From Spirodela intermedia (Eukaryota; Streptophyta; Magnoliopsida; Alismatales; Araceae), in assembly GCA_902729315.2 (NCBI GenBank), contig LR746268.1, positions 2,907,501 to 2,971,500 of the forward strand: DNA of 64,000 nt, in the 5' to 3' direction. Position 1 is the stretch's first letter. Every line of letters begins with the position of its first letter. Positions 36,264-48,130 of the stretch are shown in pieces. The notes beneath the pieces are model-generated. The model did not search any database, was not told where the DNA came from, and was given only the letters and a program-made list of their open reading frames with translations. A program made the position numbers and the translations under genes.

Positions 36264-39200
36264 ATGGCGAGGAGCTCTGTGGAGTCCTCGTCGAGTTCGG
36301 AAGGTGAAGAAGATGACGAGAATGTGGTCCTTCTCGACACGGATAGGATCTCCATGTCCAAGTCGTTTGGACGGCCGGCGAAGGCGTCTCCTTCCTCCAA
36401 AACCTCGCCGTCCGCCGCCGGTGCTGGTGAGGATGATCCTGAGTCGCCGGGAGGTAGTAGCAGCAGTGGGGATGGTAGAAATACTGGCCAATCGGTCTCT
36501 GAGGTCTCGGTCAGCGAGGGAGAGGGCAGCAGTAGCGAGGGTGTGCTGGTGGAGCATCCTCTCAATCCAGATCAGGTATATGCTATAGTTTACTGAAGTT
36601 AATTCTATATTGATCTTGCGGATCCGTTGCTAATGTACAAGGAACACAGGACTCCAGATCCCTGCATGGAGATCCTGACAGTGGTATTCTGGTGAACATT
36701 GATGGTTCAATGCACGAAGGTGATCGTGAATCGGATGATGGAGGGAGGGAAGACACCTTTGTTGATGCACCAGACGAGTTGAGTTTCTCTGAAGGGCGCA
36801 GCTCCAGTGGGCTAGGCGACCCAATGGTGCTGATTGGTGCTTCTCAGAGTAATGAGGTGGCGCACCTTACTGAGAGATTGGAAGCGGCTGTTGCTGAGTG
36901 CATGAAGTACAAGGTGCTCCTATTTGACTACATGGAAGAAAAAACTTATTTTTATTTTCATTTCTGACCATGGTTATGAGGTTTACATTGATTTCAGGAA
37001 GAAAGAGAGGCATGTGGGAGGGAAATTGTGACTCTTTACGAGACACTCCGAGCAATGACCAACTCTCAATCTGGACTAGTCAGTGGTGATAATACAAAGG
37101 CAGGGGGCAGTGATGACGACAGTAATACGTTTTCTTTGAGTCCAATGGATGCAATTATAAAGGGTTGTTCCGAGATCGCATCTCACTTGAAAAGTGATTG
37201 GGATGAGCGGCAACAATTAGAGAATCACGCTAGAGGTCTTAGTGCGATTGTCTTCGCCAAAAACCAGGAGATTGAGGAGCTCAAGATGGAGGTAGCGGAG
37301 AATTCGATATCTCGTGATATTGTTTTTTCTTATTTGAACTCGCTTCAAGAATCACAGACAGAATATCTGAGACAATCTACTGATGCTTTTGTGTGGAGAC
37401 TTCTAAGTTCTCTCGCAACAGTTGTCACCCTGGATGAGGAAGATCTAGAGAAGGATGTTCTTGATGGCTTCTCGCTTGTTGAGAAGAGAACCACCAAGTT
37501 AATTGAGAAACATTCACAATTTTTGTCTGAGATTTCTCAGCTTGGACGATGTCTATCTACTGTCCAGTCCGATTTTATGATACCACAGCACAATGAATTA
37601 AAGGTTGTTTTTGATGCAGCACGCCAAGAGCTTCTTGAAGGCAAAAGTAAGGAGTCATATCTTCTAGAGACCATAAATGAACTCAGAAAAGAGAAGGATG
37701 AAATTCTTGAACGTCTGTATAGGATGACACATGATTTGGAGGAAGCTAAGGTTGAGGCTAGCAAAGCGAAGGCAGGGCTGGAGCAAGCAGAGAGTAAGTT
37801 CATGACAGTAAAAGAGAAGCTCAGTATGGCAGTTACGAAGGGCAAATCTCTTGTCCAGCACAGAGATGCCTTGAAAAAATTATTGAGTGACAAGACGGCA
37901 GAGCTTGAGAGGTGCTTGCTAGAGCTGCAACAGAAATCTGAGGCCCTTGACTCTACTCAAGCTAGGGTTGAGGAACTAAGCAAAAGCGAGGACATGATTC
38001 TTTCTCTTCAGGATTCACTCTCACAGCAGAGCAAGGTTCTATGTGAAATCGAAGAAGTTGTTTCTCAGATTGATTATCCAATGAACGTGCCATCTGTGGA
38101 GCTTGTGGACAAAGTTAGGTGCCTTGTTGATCAGAAGCATACTGCAGAAGGAGTTCTCCAAGGCTACAGTAAACTACAAGGTGCACTTTCTTCTGTTGAT
38201 TTACCTCAAGATGTATCGTCCTCTGATTCAGAATCTCAACTAAACTGGCTTCTAAGATCATTTACTGAAAGTAAAGAAAATGCAGCCAAACTTCGAGATG
38301 AACTATCCAGCATGCAGGCAGCCGTAATATCATGTGAATCACAGCTTCTTGAGGCAAATAAGGAAATTGACGGCCTAACTGCATCTATTTCTGAACGAAG
38401 AGAGGAAGTAAGTTCTTTACAAGACGTAAATGAAGACCTAAAGTCCAAATATGAAGGAATTGTTGAGAAACTCTCTCATGTTTCATCGGAGAAGAATCAG
38501 CTGATGAAAGTGCTTATAGATCTTTCTGAAAGCACAGAAGATCAATCTTCCCAGGTAATAGATACACTTATAGAGAACTGTCTTGGAAAAGCAGAAGAGT
38601 GGAGAAGAACTGCTCATGAATCTTCTGTTTTCTCTGAGCTGTTTCAAAGAATGCAAAGTTTGGTATTTATGAAAGAACAGGAGTTAGCACTATCTACAAT
38701 GATCTGTGAAGAAGAAAGGTTGGATAGAGCTGTGGTAATGAATATGTCAAACCAATTGAAGCAAGCCTATGAAGAAATAAAGTCCTTGAGAAATGAAAAA
38801 GATGGCCTGCAGAAGGATTTCGAGCGTGTTGAGGAGAGGTGCTCTTTGCTACGGGAAAAACTATCCATGGCAGTCAAAAAGGGCAAGGGATTGGTTCAGG
38901 ATCGTGAAGGCCTTAAACTTTCACTGGATGAAAAGAACTCTGAAATTCAAAAGCTACAGCATGATCTTCAGCTGCAGGATTCTGCAACTGCTGAACTCAG
39001 GGGACAGATTGAGATCCTGTCTGCTGATGTAGGACACATTAAACAGCTTGAGATCGACATTGCTTCCTTGAAGCAGGAGAGGGACCAAATGAAACAGTTG
39101 TTGCGGGAGAGTGGTGACTCTTTTCAAAAGATGGTTGGTGCAATTAATCACATCTCTTTGCCATACAGTATAAACTCTGAAGACCCAGCAGAAAAGCTGA

Positions 39201-42200
39201 AAAGGATTTCTGAGTACATTCATGAAGTTACAATTGTTAAAGCTTCCAAGGATCAGGAATTAGAGCAAGCAAAAGGCGAAGCTCTTACACTGGTCACCAG
39301 GCTGGCACATGGTGATGCAACTATAAGCAACTTGGAGATTGCATTATCCGAGATGGAGAAGAAAGTTTCTGCTATTCTTGAGGAAAAGGAGGACGCAAAA
39401 CTTGGGAAAGTTTCTGCTGAACAGGAGTTAGAAAAGGTGAAAGAAGATGTAGATAGTCTTACTGACAAGTTGACACAGTCCTATGTGACCATAAGGAACC
39501 TCGAAAATGCGCTGTCTCAGGCAGAGAACAGCATCTCCATCCTCACTAATGAAAAGAATGGAATTGAAGGCGAAAGTAAACTAGAGATTATATCATTAAA
39601 TGCCAAGCTAGCTGCATGTGTGGAAGAATTGGTGGAGGCTCGTGATAAAGTAGAGAACCGGTCAGCTGAACTGATTAGTCATCTTAGGAATCTTGAGACG
39701 CTTACAAAGGATGAGGGACTATTTGTCATGATGGTAGAGGGATTTAGAGAAAAAATTGAGGGCTTGAAAAGTTTTGGTCTTTTAATTGAGAATCTTCGTG
39801 ACAGATTTGCCGCAAGTGGGTTGGAAGGGAATCCTGATTCAGAGGTATCCTGTTTATTTCTTTATTGTACTTTCTCCTGTCCAGAATTATATTTTTATTT
39901 TAGTCGATACTGAAGTCACATCCACTTGACAATTGCATGCTTCTTAGTATTCTTGGTGGGGAATGGCATCTGGGACCTAGGAATCAAAACAGCTGAGCTG
40001 ATGAATTGAGCTTGGCTATGTAGTTACTTTTAATCTGTAAACCTTGTTTCTTGGTTTACTATGTTAATTGTGAAGGTGAATTTTCTGTAGACAATATAGG
40101 TCGAGCCCACTTGGTAAATTACCATGCATTAAATTGCTAGTTCTCCCGTTGTGTTTGGTGAGCATTTTCTTGAACCGGATTATTACTTCCAAAACAAACC
40201 TGCTAGTGGTCCTGAGGAGTTGGCTGCTCTTAGTCATTCCATGTCACATGCTCATTTTTTTCTTCAATTGCCTAATAACTTTGCATGTATTTGCAATTAT
40301 TTTACGGTTTAGATATGGGCTTATGATTCAAATGTATTTAGCATATGATTACAGTCATTATTATCTTCAGCATTGTTATCTCTCTCCATTTATGTAGCAT
40401 CCAAAGTTAAAACATGAGAAATCAAGAGGAGACTAGATAAAATGTGGTTTAAGCGTTTAGCATTAGAGGAATCCATCACTGTGTACTCCCTCTGTGCATT
40501 GGAGCTATCTTTTGGAGTACCTTTACTTATTTGTTCCATCATTTTGAAAATATTTCGTCGCCTCAATAATCTATAAGCGTGAAGTAGGCATTTCATGTGG
40601 TATTTTGTTCCATTTGTATTATTACTATTGGAATGCTAACTCTGTCTGTTGCCTACACGTCTGAACTCATTTACTGTTTATCCCTATGCTCTTCCCACAG
40701 AGTGAAGTGCTTTTCCCGGTGGATGCTTATTTTTTTTGCTTTTCATTTAACTAATCCGTTCGTATTATTATTAAAACAATCTGTTTTTATGAATTTGCAG
40801 AAAGATCCTCATTTGGAGAAGCTTCTTTCTTTTCCGCCCTTTGAGGATTATTGTCATGCCAAACTGGCCACAATTGATTCGAGGAGAGCTGATGAAGTTG
40901 GGGACACTCCATCTCTTGCCAAGGTTGTTGAAGCTTCTAGTATTCAAATGAACAATCTAATGGAGAGGTTCAGGGATTTTTCCGGTTATGTTGACGAGCA
41001 CATCACACTTCTTTTACAAGCTTTACAGACAATAGTGAATGATGCTGATGGAATGATGGAGTATAGGGAAAAGCTATCAGTAAACTTGAAGAACTTGGAA
41101 GCTCATAACCAGGCGCAAGAAACGAAAGTGCTTGCATTACAGAAGAATCTGACAACCGTTCTGGCTGCATGCAGACAAGCTAGTCACCATTTGCGTATTG
41201 AATTTGATGGTATACCGGATGCAGACTCCAGTGTAGAACATGAGAGGCACCTTTCTGCAAAGTTGCACGAATCTAGAGAGGCAGGTGGTGGTGAAATAGA
41301 GGAATATAATGAAAATAGCATAACAGTTGAATGTGACATTGTAGCAGTAGAACTTCTGGGTGCTGTGGAAACAGTAAAAGCTAAGGCTCAAAAGTTTTCA
41401 AGTCTCAAGGGTATTTCAGAGGACTGTATGAAGCTTTTTATGGGGAACCATGTGGAGACCCTTTTTGACCGGTTGAATATGATAGAAGTTCCTTTCAAAG
41501 AATCAGCGGTCAACATTGAAGGACAAAGTTTTTCAAGTCCTGTAGACAAAATATTTTATATTTTGGATAATGTTGCCAAGTTGCAGGTTTTGGTAAACTC
41601 GATGATTCAGGAGAAAGATCAGATGCAATCAACTCTTGGGAATTATCTTCATGAGATTGAACAATTTAGAGAGGCCTCTGAAAATTATGCTGTCATTAAT
41701 CAGGATTTGGAAGACAAGAAATCTAACTTGGTTGATTTGTCTCAGGGTTTGGAGAAAGTCATATTGAAGTTGGGCGGTTATGAATTTCTAGAAAGTAAGA
41801 GACCTGTTGATACGAAAGGGCTTTTACAACTTCTGGAATGGCGGGTAATGGCCTCCCTTCAGGATTCTGAAAGTTTGAAGTCAAGAGTTCAGGAACTGGG
41901 AGCTAAGCTGCAGGAAAGCCAAGCATTAAATGAAGATCTGTCATCAAGTATTAAGTTGCTTGAGGACTCTATTCATACTAGGTCATCTCTGACAGATGTT
42001 AGCAAGGAAAGAACCGTCTCTGAGGGGTCTTCACTTGTTTCTGGTTCAGAGATACTTGAAATCGAGGATGGGGTAAAGCTCTCTCTTCTACTTGAGCGCT
42101 TATTCAATATATTGCTATCGTCGGTCTTATACTTCCTGTTGCTGTCCAAAAAGTTAACTTTTTCTTTGATTAATTTGTCCCAGTTAGCCTTATTTCCTGT

Positions 42201-43761
42201 TTTGATCCCTCATGGGTGGATGTAGGTAAAGCACTTCAATTCTTGCTGTACAGTTTGTGATATTATGACACAAAGATAGGTGACAATTTCGGATTTTTTT
42301 TTTTATCCATCCGCCTCTTTGTACTCGATTCAGCTCCGATCTCTGTGGCGCAAATTAACTTTCCTATGTTCCAATTGAAATCAATGAAAATATGGGAAAT
42401 GCTGGAGATATTTTCTTAATATTTTGTGAAATAAAACAAACACACACGTATATATATATTTGTTAAACCTAAGGTGCTTGTATCCTTGTTCCTATCATAT
42501 TTTAAAGACAAGGTACTTTTATCTTCTAAATCTGCCATAGTTGACTAATCGGATTTGCTGGTGCAAGTTTAAGCTCGAAGTGAAAAGTTAGCTGAGTTTC
42601 AAGCTCATTTCCGCATCTTGTCGTCATTTTGGCAGGCCATATATGTTTTACCCAAAATGTCTGAAATACAGAATATTGCCTTTCATATTTCGAATTTTAT
42701 TTTTTATATTTTTTATGCTTTAGGTATCATCCAAACCTGCAAATAAGCCACGCACAATGCACAAAAAAACTGCTGATTATTAGAACTGTGGATATCTATT
42801 CTCTGGTTTCTAGGTTCCAAGAAATCCTGACTGAATGGAATGAAGCAGGATGGAGGTTTGTAGGAGAGACAAAAATCCAAAGTCTTGTAATTAAACCCAT
42901 TTTGGGTGGTACTCAAAGCTGTTGGTTTACTGAAGACTCGATTTTCTCTATTACTCGGTTTTCTCTGGCTAGCCACGTGGGGAAGGAGGGAGGGAGGGAG
43001 GAGAGGGGGGGAAGGGGGAGGCGGGGAACACGGCTTTCTACTCCCTCAGTCCAATTGCTGAGCTGATATTTCTATCACCTGCCATCTGCCTATATTTTCA
43101 ATCTTTGCCTTCTGTCTGAAATACTGTCCAACATCGAGAAACCAGTTTACTTGCACTGAGCTTGGGCAGAAGGCAGTCTATGGGCTCAAGTGCTCCCCAT
43201 GTCGCCTGAGTTAGTCACTAAAGCAATGGTATAGGCGAGGACTCAACTCTATACATATTCAGGAAGTAAAGCAGATTGTGCTATGAAGCAACTTGCCGCA
43301 GAGAAATCAATATATTTGTGGATGAAAGTACTGCTTATATATATTCATTCATATACCAACATACGTAACATACTGTTAGAGCGCTTTATCTCTGTTAACT
43401 CTCACCAAAATCATGGGTTATAATATCATATCTTGAATTGAGATGCCTGTTTCCAGATTCTGAGACTATCTCATTACTGTTGTATTTAGTTTAATATTTT
43501 TATTTTTCCGAAGAGCTGCTTCCATTAATGGAACTAGTGACTGTATGCTTCATATTGACTCAAATAACTAGCCGAGCATGCCCAACTGTTCATATTTCAG
43601 GGCCATGTTGGGAAGAAATCGGTCTCCCCTGTGCCTGCTGCTGCGCATGCGAGAACAACGCGGAAGCCATCAAGCGACCACCTCGCCCTCAATGTTGATA
43701 CAGAGTCAGAACGATTAATCAGTTCCCGTGGAATCGACGACAAAGGTTTGTTCTGATCACA

Positions 43762-43813
<52 letters not shown>

Positions 43814-44570
43814 AAAAGGAAATATTACCTGCATGTTTTTCATGTGTTTATCCTTGCACAGGTCACGTGTTCAAGTCCCTCAATACATCGGGCCTCATCC
43901 CGAAGCAGGGAAAGCATGTAGCCGATCGGATTGATGGTCTCTGGTGAGTCAAAGCTACCTTCGCCCGCCCTTTATTAATCTGCTTCAACTCACTGCCCGG
44001 ATTAGATCGGATAATTCAGCCTAAGACATGAGACTAGGATATCCAGCTTTTGCTTGTTCTTCGTGAATTATGACAGATTTTTCTTCTCTTTTGGCTTAAA
44101 TATCTGCACCCGTCCTTGTTTATTGCCTGAAGAAGATGAGGTCATAATTATCCAAACATTAAATGAATCATATAAGGTGAGTTGTAGCTCAGCTAAAATC
44201 AGGCAATAACCTATTTTTGGAAGTCGCCGCCTCCTGGAACTCCGGGTTTTATTCACATGCTCGAACTCTCCACGTGCCACTCAAAAGAAGAAAAAAGGAA
44301 GAAAAGATCTAGGATGAACTGCCGGGTTAAGATCTTGAACAAAGGGGACCCACCATTTGGTTCCTCGGTTTGACCTATGATTCCTCGAACTGAGGAAAGA
44401 AGTGGGCTCCAAAGTGGGGCCCCTCCAGTTCCTGGGTTTTACCTGATTCATGGGTTTGACCTTGCAGGGTATCTGCTGGTCGGCTGCTGATGGGCCGGCC
44501 CGAAGCCAGGATGGGTCTCGTGGCCTACTGGCTTCTGCTCCACGTATGGTTGATCGGAACAATCCTATAA
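36264..44570 (+). CDS. TNO1: TNO1-like tail-anchored long coiled-coil protein of the trans-Golgi network
   Basis: Exons are 36264-36575, 36650-36913, 36998-39844, 40801-42072, 43601-43745, 43862-43943 and 44468-44570, giving 1674 residues with all phases consistent. The N-terminus is acidic and Ser-rich and contains EDTFVDAPDELSF, typical of TNO1. Residues from about 190 to 1550 are heptad-rich coiled coil. A motif is repeated in it: KLSMAVTKGKSLVQHRD near 464 and KLSMAVKKGKGLVQDRE near 810. The C-terminal exons (GLIPKQGKHVADRIDGLW, then GLVAYWLLLHVWLIGTIL at the very end) give a conserved tail and one membrane anchor. Arabidopsis TNO1 binds the syntaxin SYP41 at the trans-Golgi network and serves vacuolar trafficking and salt response. 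Function here is inferred from that resemblance. The Arabidopsis protein is somewhat longer. ATG 36264 is in good context (gccATGGcg). Intron 4 is 1.5 kb. Confidence 0.85.
42979..43025 (+). other. G-rich tract (possible G-quadruplex) in TNO1 intron 4
   Basis: This is a run of GGA/GGGA units followed by long G-runs on the sense strand, with at least six G-runs of three or more within 47 bases. It lies within the intron between exons 4 and 5. Confidence 0.6.
43764..43812 (+). repeat. (CTT)n microsatellite in TNO1 intron 5
   Basis: This is an uninterrupted CTT trinucleotide array of about 16 units, starting some 20 bp after the exon 5 donor. It makes up much of this short (116-bp) intron as a pyrimidine tract. 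Confidence 0.9.
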
Positions 44571-44743
44571 TGCCGGCGAGGTATTCATCGGATTGACTTT
44601 TCCCAATATCGCACCATTCTTTTATCTTCCTCGCCGGGCCCCGCCCTCTCTCCCCCATCTTCTTCCCCTTTCTTTGGCTGTATCAAAGTCATCTGCTCTG
44701 TTCATGCCAGCCCCACAGTTTGCATCCTGAAGGGCTTTACACG

Positions 44744-44820
44744 TCTTCCAATCATTGAAAGGTATATACAGGTTGAAAGGACAATAAGCAGTCGGGTGTA
44801 ATTTATCATCTTGCATAATA

Positions 44821-44867
<47 letters not shown>

Positions 44868-45037
44868 ACTCTTGAGTTTAAACTTGTGGGTCACCCAAGT
44901 GAAAAATTGGGACTATTCTTAGATTTATGTGTCAGCCAAGAGTTTATTCTTTCCAATCACTGAAAGGTATAAAATGCTAGGCACAGGTTTTTAAAGGAGA
45001 ATAAGCAGTCAGGAGAAATTTATCATCCTTCATAGTA

Positions 45038-45104
<67 letters not shown>

Positions 45105-45130
45105 TTCAAACTTGTGGGTCATCCAGATGA
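44744..45130. repeat. tandem duplication carrying two CT microsatellites
   Basis: Unit 1 (about 44744-44900) and unit 2 (about 44948-45130) share ttccaatca, tgaaaggtata, aataagcagtc, aatttatcat, a perfect CT array (44825-44863 and 45040-45100) and then aaacttgtgggtca. The second unit has the longer array. The block lies downstream of the TNO1-like gene. Confidence 0.85.
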
Positions 45131-45977
45131 AAAGTGTGGAGCGTAGAAACTGGGCGAAAGCTTCCAAGTGCTGTAGTGTTGGCCTCTCCTTTCGGCTGTT
45201 GGACGTCTGCTTGAAAGGGTAAAAGGCGTGAGATGGTGACTCTATTAGAGGGAATACTGATAGGTGTGAAGAGAGATGAACGATCTGAATTGACCCTTTT
45301 TCTCGATCACTCTCGTCAAGCTCAAAGCGCCATTCCATTGTTTCCTCGCTCAAATATTTAAAGAACAGTTGGTGCTCTTTTAGTCTGATGTGACGACGAC
45401 TTCTGCCTTTCAAGAGGAATGAAGTATTTGACTGGATCCTTTCCACGATGAGGGTTGACTATCGCATCCGATTTGGGTCAAAGAGGCCCAAATTTAGAAA
45501 GAGCAACTGGTATTATTCTACATTCTTTCTTATTTCTGGTTCCCAAGAGGGCCATCTAGGTGCAAGGTACGGCCTTTTTGATCAAACCATTTTATGGGGA
45601 ATTTATTATATTTTTATTTCCTCTGGAAAAATATCAATTTTTAAAGGAAATATACGTGAATCAATAAAGCCTTGCTATCTATCTATCTATCTATCTAATT
45701 AGAATGCCAAAAAATTAACTTTTTAGCAACTCAATTTGACCCATGAAGCGATTCGACTTAAATCCAACAACAGGGTCAAAAGATCTCGTCTTTTTCTAGG
45801 AAAAAAAATCCTTTTTAAAATTTGGTAAGTAATAAGAAAAGGAATTTCGTTACAAATCTGAATCAACAAGCTCTCTGAGCCCCCCATCTTGCTCAGTTAT
45901 GCGAGATCAAGGGTCAAAACAAGAACACAACCTGACCCAACTTAGAGGTGCATTTTAAAGCAGCCATGGCCTCAGAC
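45131..45977. other. intergenic DNA
   Basis: No gene was recognised. A short (CTAT)n array lies near 45675-45697. Confidence 0.5.
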
Positions 45978-47008
45978 AGAGGCACGTGGTGGGCTCTATC
46001 TGTAGCTAGGTAATGGCGGTTTTCAGTCAAATCGATTCGTGTTCCGCGACCCGGGATCCCTAATTCAGAGGCGTGGGGAAGGAGGAGCGGCAGCTGTGGC
46101 GTTGGAAGCAGAGGGAGTGGTAGGAGGTGGCAGCACTCCTCTGTCGAGGCCGCAGCAGCAGGGGGAAGCTCCAGGTCTGCCGTTCGTTTTCCACGCGTCA
46201 CTCTGTAGACCGAGGAAACGAGGGCGAAGAAGGAGAGAGGAAGACCACCAGGCGACGCTTCTTTCGCCGTTCTTGTGGGATCCGGTCGGCGAGGAATCCG
46301 CGGGGAGGTGGGGAACATCGCCTTCCTTATTTTTCCTAGTATCCGTGTGTCTCTCTGTTCTTTGCACGTTTTCTTGAATCTCCGTGACGGTCTGCGGATG
46401 AAAGATTTTGGGGGATGGGCCTGGGCTTTAGATGGCGGGTGGAGTTGTTCTGTGATCTAGGAGACCGCGATATTTCTGGTTCTGTGATTCTGATGGACAA
46501 CAATTGACCAAAACAATCGGTGTCCAGCAGCCAGCCCATTTGGATGTCGAAACTGGTGGCCGTGTGGTGACTTTTGAACACCTAGACTGTGTCATCCAAA
46601 AGGGGCCATTCCTTATGCTTCGTTAAATTGGTTTACAAGTGGAGGTCAGAACTCTCAAATCGTACACAATATGATAGAGATTTGAAGGGGAATCTTGGAT
46701 GGATGGAAAGATGTATGGTTGAATAGATCAAGCCAGCGGCTGAAGAATTTGAAAGTATAGGTATAGGACGCAGTTCTTCAAAAATTTAAGGAATTGAAAT
46801 TGAGCATTGCACAAAATTTATCAAATGGTTAGATTTACTGTAGAGGAGGAAAACGTGAAAATATGATGCCTGTGGAAATATTTGAAAGAAGCGGGTGCTT
46901 CTTTTACCATGATATGACCATCACAAATAGAAGGTTTTTGAACATAAATCATTGACCGAATGGGGCAGATGTCATGGAACGAATTTTACTGAGAAGTTTT
47001 CATAGAAA
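45978..47008. repeat. segmental duplication, copy A
   Basis: Bases 45979-46521 align without gaps to 57879-58421 at a fixed offset of 11900, with about 17 mismatches by eye. After 398 bp found only in this copy, 46921-47008 align again to 58423-58509 with three mismatches. Both copies start at a G-box (CACGTG at 45983-45988) and include a GC-rich block with the same short open frames on both strands. Those frames change differently in the two copies, so a protein is not supported. It may be a duplicated 5' UTR or promoter. Confidence 0.9.
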
Positions 47009-47640
47009 AGCAAAATGAGGAAGGAAGACCTCTTACAGTTTCTGCGTGGCAGCCTTAGTTGAGCCGCCCCCCTCCCCCCATCTGTACCACGTTTTCCACC
47101 AATTCATCTTGTATAAAAGGCAAAGAGGAGGATGGGGAGACGGGAGTTTCAGGGCTGGGTTCTCCAGCAATCAAAATACTCGTTCTCAGCGGATTAACAG
47201 AGCCCAAGTAATTTCCAAGGAAATTCATGGATATGATGATGAGCGACGAAGACAACGACGGGGAAGAACCAACCCAGCCTCACCTATCTCCACGGGACGA
47301 GACACTCCAATTCTTCCTCCGCCTCGCTCCCGGAGACCGATTCCTCCTGAATCTCGGCGCCTGCAAGAAACATAGGGAAGCCCCGGTCTATTGGGCCAGT
47401 CTCGAGCTCAAGTTCCATATCCCTGCTCAAGGCATAAACCCACCGTCTGTCTGAGGCCATGGCAGCTTTAACTTCTTTTCTTCATCGGTTCAAGTATATT
47501 TTCCCACCAGCGAAGGGGTAATAGGTGGGCTTAAGAGGAACCCTGCTTTTTCTTCTAATCTGCCTGGTTGCTTCGAGCCCGAAAGTCAACTTCGTAGCTT
47601 CTTTCATCCCCTCGGCATCGCTGATTTTCATCGTGTTTCG
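47009..47640. other. GC-rich non-repeat block, coding status unclear
   Basis: An open frame at 47227-47454 (begins MDMMMSDEDNDGEEP) and others on both strands are open because of composition. No family resemblance and no clear partner exon was found. It could be part of a 5' UTR or promoter for the PAI gene, but the distance (3 kb) makes this weak. Confidence 0.3.
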
Positions 47641-48130
47641 AGATTTTTCCGTCAACCAGGAGAGCTCTAGCTGGTGGGATGTCTAACAACCAGTGTGTTT
47701 TTCTTCTCATCAGTTCTAAAACATGGATATGATCTGCTTTCCAGAGCATTGACAACTCTAGCTGGTGGTATCTCCAACGCCCAAAGAGAATCCTCCCTGC
47801 TATCAGTTCCAAAACATGGAAACGGGGTAAATTTATAAGCTATTGACAAATCTACCCAATAATATGAGTGGTTCCTTCTTGTTATGAATTCTCCAATGTG
47901 GATATGGTAAATCCTATAACCAGCGTTCTTGTGATCAGCTCTCAAACATGTGTACGACGGCTATTTTGGATCACCGTGTTCTTCCTTGTTATCAGTCCTA
48001 AAAACATGAAAGAGTGGCAACGATGCGACTTTCTGAAATACTTACAGCTCGAACTGGTGGGAATCCCTAGCGACTACTGTGCTTCTTTCCTGCGATCAGT
48101 TCTAAAACAGAAACAATATGGTTTATCGAA
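47641..48130. repeat. degenerate tandem repeat, period about 50-110 bp
   Basis: Variants of tatcagttctaaaacatgga recur at about 47711, 47803, 47936 (agctctcaaacatg), 47990 and 48096. They are preceded at several points by ctctagctggtggg-like text (47662, 47757, 48050). Units are diverged and of uneven length. No coding function was seen. Confidence 0.6.

Noticed and set aside
45914-46377. Open frames of 100-134 codons on both strands in segmental copy A, also present in copy B
   Set aside because: Differences between the copies change residues without a coding bias, both strands are equally open, and no family resemblance is seen. GC-rich composition explains them.
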